Assembly (NCBI GenBank): GCA_037178975.1
Contig: JASJZH010000003.1
Span: forward strand, 5,456,001-5,520,000
Length of the DNA stretch: 64,000 nucleotides
Source: Oscheius tipulae
Lineage: Eukaryota > Nematoda > Chromadorea > Rhabditida > Rhabditidae
Direction: 5' to 3'
Under the pieces are notes generated by a model. That model searched no databases. It worked only from the letters and a program-made list of their open reading frames with translations, and was not told the DNA's origin. Position 1 is the first letter of the stretch, and each line of letters starts with the position of its first letter. Of the stretch, positions 55,541 through 64,000 are shown piece by piece. The translations under genes were made by a program, and so were the position numbers.

Positions 55541-57834
55541 TTAGTCCCAAACAGATTGATCAAGCGATGTGTCGCATTCTTTGTCGTCATCATCAGACAA
55601 TACGCCAGGAGGAGATGTCTTATTCTCAAGGCTGGTAACGTCGGTGTTTAGGAATATGTCCTCAGGGATGCAGCGGATGTTGCTGGCTGGACGCTCCATG
55701 AACAGCGAATCCATAGTGTCGTTTTGGATGTCACTGCCGTAGAGTGAATCATCAAGGAAGCCTGGAGGAGGAGCTACACACGGCTGGACAACCTGAAACC
55801 CATTTATGACAGGAACAAACTGAATAACTGATCTCTTTCATGGGAGACTCGTTTAGCGAATCTTGGTCACAGACCGTTTCTTCCTCGCGGAAGGTCAGCG
55901 ATTGTTTGTTTAAAGCAGCTTGGGCTGCAGCTCGCATTGGAACTTCTCTTCGCTTGATCTTTTGAGGACTTGGCTCCTTAGCAGACATTTCTTTCAGGGT
56001 CCTTTTGGCAGTTTGACCAGTTTTATTAGCACGACCAGCACGTATAGGTTCTTCATTGTCGTTAAGGTCGGTGGAGATATCCGAGTAACGCAGTGCATGG
56101 ACGACCTCCCTGTGCTGATGTTTCTTGCGATCTTCCCGTTTTCGAACAGTCTCGGGAGAAAATGGAGCAATTCCAGGGGCAGTAGGCACGATTTCCGTTA
56201 TTACTAAAAAAAGAAAAAGACCAACATACACACAATGATATGATACAAACCGACTGACTCGTCCTCCTCCTCCTTGACTTGCAACAAGATAGGTGGTTGT
56301 TCTCTTTCCCTGACTGCTGCGGCCTGCTGATGATTCTCCTTGGTGTTGCGAATGTTTACCAGCTTCGACTCCAACTCAGCCAGAGCGCCCTCGTTTTCAA
56401 GAAGCTCCGTGGCGACTTCTACCATCTCGGCATCCAAGCCCGATTCCTCCTCCCGAAGAGAATTTTCGTGAACCTGACAGTTTTCCTTTTCAGAGGCCCC
56501 CTTAGCAGTAAGCACATCCATGTCTTTCTGACATTCTTCCATCTGGAATCATATGTGAATTGAAACAAGTGAGTCCTACCTCTTTGGCTAAAGCCACCTT
56601 TTCAAGTTCCAGTTCCTGCTCCAACTGTTGAAGTTGGACGTTGAGCTCAGTGTTACAGGCTTGCAGTTCTTCTTCCAGCTGATCCAGCGACTTTCCAGCC
56701 TGACTTTGTTGAAGCAGTCGACTGTACTTCTCCTTCTTCGGAAGAATGCCTTTGAGCTCAAACTCGGCACGGAAGCTCTCGTCCTCGATCTGCATCAACT
56801 CCTCCTGGAGGGCTCTCTGTATTTAGAACTTAAATATTTGGAGACAACAACAATACCTTATCGTTTACAGAATTCTGGCATATATTCTCCATTTCTTCTC
56901 TGTGAGACTTCTCCAGTTTGCGAATCGCGTTGGCTAGATTCTCCATGACGGGCGAGATACCCTCGTCTTGTTGCCGAAGATCAGCAATTTCTGACTCGAT
57001 TGCCACCAGATCTTCTGCACACTTTCCAAAGGAAGACTCGTCGGGAATGCTGTCATACAGAGCATGGAGCTCCGTCTTCAGTTTCACCAGCAGTTCTGCC
57101 GCCTCGACTTTCGCTTCCTACAAAGAATGAGCAAACTGAACAAAAGGTATCCGATAAACCTTGCAACTGTTAATGAGCTCTCCGGTCTCTTCCTCCTCAC
57201 AGGCCACATCAGCTATTTCCTTCCTCAACGAGACCAGTTGGCCCGCCAGCATCTCATCTTCAGCTCTGATCTTAAGCCTAGCTTCTTCGTTCGAGACGGT
57301 TTCTTCCTTGGTAGCGTCGTTGGCATGAGTGTCCCTCTCAATGACAGCAGCCAGCTTACCGAGGAGCGCAGATTGAAGCTGTTGTTGACGTTGAAGATAC
57401 GAAACTCTGGGGATAGAGTTCAGATGTCCGAGAGCTCTAGTCCTAATCGTCTCATTACAGCGCTCCTTCGTCAGGGACAATTTCTGCATTCGATCTTCGA
57501 TGGCTACGATTTTACGCTCGAGATATGTCGAGTAGTTAGTCGTGTTATTGAAGGCTAGATCATCTGAAAATCATCCATAAAAATTGCAGAAAAGGTGACA
57601 TACTTGACTTTGCCATCCGAGCGACAGCCTCCTCCTTATTCCACGCATTTTTGGCATCCTTTTCGGCAGCAGAGAGCCTGGAAAACGTATTTTAAACAGC
57701 AAAACAGGTATATACTGTTCTTCGGCGTCAGTCAACTCCTTGTGGAGCTGGCGATTGAGCTGCTCCGTCGTCCGCAATTCGAGCCTCTTCATTTTTGCGT
57801 TGGTCAACTTTTGAAGAAGGTCCTTCTCGTCCAT
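55541..57834 (-). CDS. large coiled-coil protein, 673 aa
   Basis: Eight exons: 57834-57716, 57677-57604, 57563-57160, 57117-56857, 56816-56580, 56542-56251, 56203-55821 and 55792-55541. Residues 1-470 are almost continuous heptads (LTNAKMKRLELRTTEQLNRQ, SAALLGKLAAVIERD-like, LQQLEQELELEKVALAKE), predicting long rods. The C-terminal 200 residues are unstructured and basic then acidic (SPQKIKRREVPMRAAAQAAL, VLSDDDDKECDTSLDQSVWD), with a possible nuclear signal. The start lies 15 bases after gtatttcag. A chromosome axis, kinetochore or centrosome protein would look like this, but no ortholog is recognised. The last intron is short (28 bases) and is the weakest join. Confidence 0.75.
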
Positions 57835-59078
57835 TTTCGCCGGGGACTCTGAAATACACGATCAGCCTCCTTAACATGGATAAAAGGGTTAAGTGATGTA
57901 AAAACCGACAAAACAGTAACAAAAAGGTGGAATGGAATGAAAAATTTAGGAAAGTCGTAGAACTCTCCGGATCTGTTGAAAAGGTGAGGCTGTCTCGAGA
58001 CGCGTTGACGGTTTTTCAAAAAATTTCAGGATTTTCGCAATTTTACTGCTCTAGATTATTTTTGCACGCAAGTTTGGCCACTGCACAAAAATTCTAGTTT
58101 GTTCAAACAAGACAACTTTTCAAACCGTCGCAGCTAGAAACGTCCGGCGTTTTGGGCATCTTCCAATCTTGAGAAATTATTTTCGGAACCCACAGATGTT
58201 GGTCTTTTTAGCTTTAGCCTTACATTCTACGTGTAGAACCTTGTAATCTGCATCGTTTACTTGCAAGGAAACTTCGAAAGCTCGTAGGGAAAGCAGCGAA
58301 AAATGGAGAAAACAAAGGTGCAAAATTTCCGAGAAGTTTGAAAACGCTCAAAACGGAGTTTTTTCGGCGCGATCGTTTGAAAAATGCTATTATTTTTTTT
58401 TTTTTTTACAGCTTAGAACCTAACTTGTTACACCTCTTCGGGATGTACGTAGGCTTTTTCTCCCAATAAAACGTTTGCTAAAGACCACTGCTACCCACTT
58501 TCCACTTTTTGAACCCATTTCCTATCCCTCGATCCAATCTCCTATCCAGGTAGTGCTATCGTCCCTAGAGGAGCTCAATGCAGTTATCCCCCTCATTCTT
58601 TTGAAAAAAAAAAGACTTTTTTGTTTTGAGCAGATTACAACATTTCTGCTTATATGTGCTTGCGGAACTCGGTGAAGTTTGATTTCCAGCTATAAAAAAA
58701 CAGATAACAGTTGCGTGTTTTGCTTCACAAAACCACTTTTCAAATAGTTGGAGTAGAAAGAACAGCTTTTCAAGAGTTTATGGTACCCTTGATTCCTTCC
58801 ATTTTATAAGGCAGAATGTCATTTGGAAGGACATGTGCCTCTCATAATAGGGTTAGAGATCCGCCGTTCCGATATCACTAGCCCAGACTGTTGATCCGCT
58901 CCACGAACTTTGTTTTTAGCTCGGTGTGTGAATCACTGTTTGAAATGACTCAAGGTTGACTGATACCATCTTCGAGAAACCGGTTTTCTCGGCGAGAATA
59001 AAGCAGCAGTTGTAACACAAACAGTGGCAGTGGCAGTAACTTCCGTCGTACCTTTTCAAGTCGAACCTATCTTTATTA
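57835..59078. other. intergenic, no supported gene
   Basis: AT-rich, with homopolymer T runs near 58391 and A runs near 58606. No frame is supported. It separates the divergent coiled-coil and transthyretin-like genes and probably holds both promoters. Confidence 0.4.
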
Positions 59079-59698
59079 ATGACCGCTCAACAGCTCTGTT
59101 TCCTCGTTTTCTCAGTCTTTGCCATATCTGAGGCTCTTTTCACCCAATCGGCCGGTGTGAAGGGAACGTTGATGTGTGGTGACAGACCTCTGACCAACGC
59201 AAAAATCAAGCTTTATGACGATGATTCAGGTGAGACGGGGTAACAATTCGAAACTGGTAGTTCTCTTTCTGGTGAATAGTCAATGAACTTCGAATTCAGG
59301 ACCCGATCTTGACGATTTGATGGCAGAGGGAACTACTGACTCTCTCGGACAATTCCTTTTATTCGGACACACGAGCGAAGTCATGACCATTGACCCAAAG
59401 GCATAAACTTTATTATTTCTGGTTCAGAACTGTTTCAGATCAATATTTACCACGATTGTGACGACGCCATTACTGTAAGTTCTTGAGTTTCAATGTTCCA
59501 AAGAGGTTTCAGCCGTGTCAACGCAAAGTCTCTTTCTTCATTCCCAAGAAGTTTGTATCATCGGGCGAGAAACCGAAGGAATTTTTCAACATTGGAGTGG
59601 TCAGTCATTTTATCACACTCATAGAAAAGAATTGTTTTCAGATCAACATGCAGATCGAGTTCAAATCGGAGGAACGCGACTGTCTTCACCGATTGTAA
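59079..59698 (+). CDS. transthyretin-like (TTR) family secreted protein, 143 aa
   Basis: Exons 59079-59229, 59300-59400, 59439-59474, 59513-59599 and 59642-59698. A signal peptide (QLCFLVFSVFAISEALF) leads to the family core: QSAGVKGTLMCGDRPLTNAK, IKLYDDDSGPDLDDLM, TDSLGQFLLFGHT, INIYHDCDD, CQRKVSFFIPKKFV and a last strand FKSEERDC. The two conserved Cys pairs are present. These nematode-specific secreted beta-sandwich proteins are abundant and have roles in engulfment and host interaction in studied cases; the role here is unknown. The second intron appears to have a GC donor (AAG|gcataa). The 3' end faces the next gene 50 bases away. Confidence 0.93.
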
Positions 59699-59748
59699 CT
59701 ACTCAAATTTTCTTACATCATTCTATTATAAAAAGTTTATGCGATAAG

Positions 59749-61447
59749 TTAGGCACGAGCAAACAGCAAGTTTTGTACAAAATCGACAATTCTCTTCTGA
59801 ATTTCCTGTGTTCCCGCAGAAGAGACAGACGAACCGACGTCCACACAAAGTGAGATTTCGGCCACATGACGACAGACCTAGAGCCATAAAAGTAGAAGGA
59901 ATGTTCAGCGAACCTGTTGGAAAGGACAGTCGTTATTGGATCGACAATGCTGGTTTCGTCTCGGATCGGCTACCTTGGGTGCTCGACATCGAAACATTTT
60001 AGTAGCTCCATTGCTCACATCGACGCACTTATCTCCACCAGAACATTCGTAATCAAAGAAGCAGCTGACGTCTCCCAAAGTGGCCATAAGAGACGCCTTG
60101 CAGACAAAGGGTTCTCCTTTGATGTTCTCCTCGCATCTCTGAATTACTTTTCTGTTCTTTCAGAGAAATTGCGGGACTTGGCCATGTATACAATCCGAGT
60201 GAAACATGCAGGTTCTGTTGGGCTTTGTCACGTCGTACTGACAAACACTAACATTCCGATCGACCATATGCACAAAACCAGTACAGGCTTCTCCCATTCG
60301 ACACTCAACAACCGATCTGAGTTATCGTCCAATCGTACCTGGTAATCGAATTCGCAAGGGAGAGCGGCAGGATCGATGACTGTATGACGAGGAATGTCCA
60401 TCGGTTTTCGGATGACATCATAGGTTGGAATTATTGTCGAGTTAGCCTCTGTACACATAAGATCGCATTTGTTTCAAACACTAACAAAAATAAAGGATTT
60501 TGTTGACCAATAGGGGACTTGACACGGAACAGACCTAGGACGACTTGTTCTGGATCACGATTGAACTGGGCCTCATCGAAAGTGGCTACTGACTCTTTGG
60601 CTGGTGGAGCCTCGTCGTAAGTCTTTGTCAGTCCATTGGAACCAATAGGTGGAGGAGGAGATGTTACCTCTCCTCCAACGACCGGTCCCACTCCAATATT
60701 CATACAGATCAGACGACCTTCGCCAGCACTGTAGATACATTTCTCGCCGCTTGGACAGTCCATGACCGTTTCACACGAGTACATGTTGGTTGGGACCACG
60801 TTGTTGCCGGAGACTACCTAGAAAGAAAATTATGTGCATATGTAGAGCTTCGTTACGAGACAGGAGAGAACTCCGTTCCGAGAGACGCATTGCAAATCCG
60901 CCTCACAGTCTGAGTCGCGTCGACAGGATCTGCCAAGGGCTGAAATGCTTATTTAGGATCGAAAAAGTTTTTTAATACGAGATAGTGGAGTGACGACATT
61001 ACCAGTAGCTAACTGACAGCGTCTGGATCCATTGGGTTGTTTGGAACAGGCACCACTCGGTCCACAATCCCTATCAGAGAAACAGAGTGCGTCTGATCAA
61101 GATCTCAGTTTCCTCTAAGTATAAATGAACCTTGAGCTTTCTTCAAACAATTCCGCTCTCCTGTCTGTGAGACAACACACACTTCGAAAGACTGACAGTC
61201 CGTATCGACGAAACATCGAGTCGCTGTCGAGTAGGCGTCCAATTGAGAAGGGGGCTAAACAGGTCCATTAAAAGAAAAATAACACTCCTACCATTACATA
61301 AGACTCTTCCAGAGTCTGTCTAGAACAACGTTTTGTCCTGGCAGTGGAAGAGATACATCTCTCTCGTGGAAGACAGTCGTAGTCACTGAGGCAGATCTGA
61401 CAGAAGGCGAGGGACAGGTAACATGCGGTTAGAAGGACAAGCTGCAT
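59749..61447 (-). CDS. secreted Cys-repeat (EB-module-like) protein
   Basis: The start at 61447 directly follows cttcccag and encodes a signal peptide (MQLVLLTACYLSLAFCQ). At least six repeats of the form C-x5/6-DC/YDC-x5-C-(I/V)...C follow: CLSDYDCLPRERC, CFVDTDCQSFEVC, CRRDSDCEADLQC, CETVMDCPSGEKC, CFFDYECSGGDKC and CRSNNDCPFQQVC. Between the fourth and fifth lies a Pro/Thr-rich linker (GPVVGGEVTSPPPPIGSN). The spacing matches nematode EB modules (8-Cys repeats) in extracellular proteins. The C-terminus (EIQKRIVDFVQNLL) ends at 59749. Exon 1 is 61447-61292; other boundaries follow the repeat frames and I give them as approximate. Neighbouring genes give no functional hint. Confidence 0.78.
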
Positions 61448-62315
61448 CTGGGAAGAGTAAAGTGAACTGAGACGTAAAGAACTAAATAGAGAAGTCGTGT
61501 GTTTGAGGTGTGAAGACTCTGTGAGTAATGTTTGTACAACTGAGAAGGACCAAGGCAACCGGGCGTCCAATTTACATGCGAAAGAGAGACAGAGTCATGA
61601 TCCGTGACGTCCAGCAGGATCTTGTGTGAATCAGCTCGGCTTTGTACACTTTTGGAGGCAGAATTAACGATCAGTTAGTATCATTGTCGTTTAACTTTAC
61701 GTCACGAGCGAGCTAGTTGTATCGTAGAAACACAATGTATTCTCTTTGTGTGATGGTCTACTGGAATGTACAGTAAGGAGGATACAATCTATTTAAAATT
61801 ATCCTCGCGTCTCTGTCTTTGTGTGTCTGTCTGAGGCTTTAACTGCTAACTTTTGCCAATTACTTTGTGCAAATACTAATTGTTGGCAAGTCAAGCCAAA
61901 ACGAGTCAGTTCGGGAGGTAGCTTCGTTGGGAGAACGTTGCTCCAGTCATGCCACGATTGGTTTGAATGAGGATAGGTTGAAGTGGGAGGAAAAGGTCAT
62001 AAAGGTTGGACAGAAGGAAACAAATCGAGCAAATTTGGAAGGAACTGAGTACTTACTGTCATTGAGCCCCAAGGGGCGATAGCATTACTTGTATAGAATA
62101 TTTCCTTCTTTAATTGATTTCCAAACTGAAAGCTATTTTCACAACTTTTGGCAATGCATGGTAAGACGACTCTCATGACTTGTCTGAACTTGCCAAAAGC
62201 TCTAAACAAGCGAAACTTGGGAATCTTGTCACTTCCTAAAACAGTGTCAAACTAAGTAGTTTGACTCCTCCTACGAAGGTTAGTTTTCCTTTTTTCAAAA
62301 CAATCTCCCCTTCAG
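61448..62315. other. intergenic, no supported gene
   Basis: Upstream region of the Cys-repeat gene. The frame at 61867-62082 has no family resemblance or splice partners. Ends in cccttcag before the next start. Confidence 0.4.
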
Positions 62316-63069
62316 ATGCCGAAAAGTATATCAGTCTGTTGTCCTCGATGTCCTTGCTCGACGAAGTCATGATCCTTCAACGAGCTGCGAGAACACGTGG
62401 ACAAGGATCACCTCCAGATGGTTCCTCTCTTCAACTGTCCTCAATGTCAGGCGGGATTCATCTGTTCCTCGCTTGCTCTCATCAATTGCCAAATTGTCTG
62501 CTGCCGTTTAAAGCTCTTCGCATCTCTCTGCCATCTGACCCAGTCACTTCAGCCGTGGATCATGTCGGCGAAAACATGCCGGATCTTTTTCCGATCAAAG
62601 AGAGGACTCCTCGGATCCAGCTATCGCCAACGCCGGAGCTAAAAATTGGCGAGTCTTTAGGGTTTTCTGATCGAGATAGTTTCAGAGCTGTTCACTCTCA
62701 TTGGGAACCATCCTCAGCCGATCAAACAAGAAACCTGCCACGGGTGCCCGATCTCGTGCCTCTCTTCGGATCCAGCTGTGCCGAAGAAGAAGCAGAAGAC
62801 AGAAGAAGTCATCGAGAAGGCCTGTACGTTTGTTGCTGTGACAGGTGTTGAGCAAAATGCGCATTCTCTTACGGGTTTTCTCGCGACCAGAATTGTCGCG
62901 CCGTTGACGATGTCGAAGACACCGTTTGAACGTTTTTAAGGTTCCTCTCAGCAGCAAAATCCTCAAGTTCCAAACCGAGAGATCTACAGGAAGGAGCGTT
63001 CGAGGAAGGAAGAGAAGCAGAGTACACCGCTCCGCAGGTTTGAAGTCTAACCAGTCCAAGAAGAAGTAA
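62316..63069 (+). CDS. C2H2-like zinc-finger gene with an in-frame TGA; structure unresolved
   Basis: The ATG at 62316 directly follows ccccttcag and opens MPKSISVCCPRCPCSTKS, then TGA at 62370, then in the same frame SFNELREHVDKDH and LFNCPQCQAGFICSS. CPRC...LREH....H is a zinc-finger-like spacing interrupted only by the TGA. Later exon-like frames read NMPDLFPIKERTPRIQ and PAVPKKKQKTEEVIEK, and a Lys-rich end stops near 63069. The introns between them are plausible but not unique. It may be a recent pseudogene, a readthrough gene, or contain an error at the stop. It resembles in style the zinc-finger gene at 4843-5773. Confidence 0.4.
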
Positions 63070-63245
63070 TGATCTAGTTTTTTTCTATTTTTGTAATAAA
63101 AGTTTTAAGTAATCCTTGTGTTCTTATTCTTTCCACTCTCCACCGCTCTTGTTCCCTTGGTATTCTCTTTGCAACTTCTGCAGCTCAGAAGATATCCCAG
63201 AGTCCAATTGCTTCTTTCATACTACCAATGACACTACTAGATAGT

Positions 63246-63765
63246 TTATTGTTTATCACGAATGGTGCTCAGGTTATTCATCAAAGCAAAATATGAAATC
63301 TCGCTGCGGAAGAGCTCCTCCAAATCGTAGAGTATATTCTCAAGACAGTCTGCAGAAGATATTCCGAGATACTGACTGACGGAGTCGAAGACTTGAGCGC
63401 CCAGTTGTGAATCGCAGGCTTCGACCGAGACAGAGGGCAAGAGCTGACCAACGAGATGACACGTCACTTGGCGTAACCTGAAATTAATCTATGGGAAAGG
63501 GGGCCTGCTCATTTGGACCAACTGCTTTATTGTAATCGGCTCTGCTCGTAAAGTCAAAGCAGGCAGCTGTCGGAAATACGATGCGCAAGCAACAGATTGA
63601 CCCCATCTCTCTGTGTTAAACTTTCACTTACCTTTGAGCTGCCTCCGTCTCAATCGTCTCGACCTCTTCCAACAGTTGTCGGATTGTGCTCATCAGTTGT
63701 CTACTGACCTCTTCGGCCTGAGGTTCCCTTCTCTCCTCGAATGAGACTCCATTCCTAGCGGATCC
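63246..63765 (-). CDS. partial gene, helical protein of unknown family
   Basis: Two exons join in phase: 63765-63632 (NGVSFEERREPQAEEVSRQL, LMSTIRQLLEEVETIETEAA) and 63477-63246 (CHLVGQLLPSVSVEACDSQL, FDSVSQYLGISSADCLENIL), ending in a stop at 63246. The peptide is helical and acidic. The exon at 63765 follows acattcag, so either it is trans-spliced there without a close ATG (an internal ATG lies near 63747) or further exons lie to the right, perhaps beyond the window. No family recognised. Confidence 0.5.
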
Positions 63766-64000
63766 CTGAATGTTATTAATCTAATTAGCAGGGATTTGGG
63801 AAATGGAAGCAGGTGCTACGAGCCGACGCCTAATCCCCAAGTCGATTCTACTTATTAACACGTTCACAAACAGGTGGAAGTCACTACATCTGGACAGTTT
63901 TTGTGTTGAAGAGGATATGAGATTCGAGTCAGTTGGTCCTAGTGTAAAGCGACGGGGTCCACATGGCAGCAGTCGCGAAGAGACCTTTCAATAAACTAGG

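Overview
The window looks like a gene-dense piece of a nematode genome. The introns I could close by reading frame are mostly 28-50 bases with GT...AG ends. Many start codons sit a few bases after a tttcag or ttttag acceptor with no upstream coding exon, as expected for spliced-leader trans-splicing. The gene content is also nematode: a LET-767-type steroid/fatty acyl reductase, a transthyretin-like secreted protein, an ionotropic-receptor-like channel, a FRPR-type peptide receptor, a myristoylated globin, a nematode Golgi sulfotransferase and a divergent T-box factor. The species cannot be named from the sequence; the LET-767 and peptide-receptor proteins suggest Rhabditina (inference).

Layout. 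0.4-13 kb: a broken SH2-tyrosine kinase gene, two small C2H2 zinc-finger genes flanking a sulfotransferase, a small secreted Cys protein, a coiled-coil protein, a bZIP factor and a small unknown gene. 14-21.9 kb: a GILT thiol reductase, a Ser-rich unknown protein, an ionotropic-receptor-like gene with a nested Arg/Ser-rich locus in its only long intron, and a neuropeptide GPCR. 21.9-25 kb holds no convincing gene apart from a tRNA-like unit. 25-29.3 kb (minus): two tandem SLC22-like transporters of identical predicted length plus an extra first exon. 30.6-43 kb: T-box factor, proteasomal ubiquitin receptor RPN13, LET-767, a run of three small minus-strand genes that may be an operon, CDV3, a gamma-glutamylamine cyclotransferase-like gene divergent from mitochondrial uS10m, and a Ser/Arg-rich coiled-coil protein. 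43-46.4 kb is non-coding with a tRNA-derived SINE candidate. 46.4-64 kb: globin, an NCLX-type Na/Ca exchanger, a secreted-protein locus with one signal-peptide exon and three compatible terminal coding units, a large coiled-coil protein, a transthyretin-like gene, a Cys-repeat secreted protein, and two incompletely resolved genes at the right edge.

Most gene models were built by eye by joining exons so that phase, splice dinucleotides and protein similarity agree. Exon boundaries are given so they can be checked. The window reads as ordinary chromosomal DNA, with no provirus or large transposon. The most unusual structures are the shared signal-peptide locus, an RPN13 that has lost its DEUBAD region but kept its acidic tail, the nested Arg/Ser-rich locus, and the alternative first exon of one transporter.
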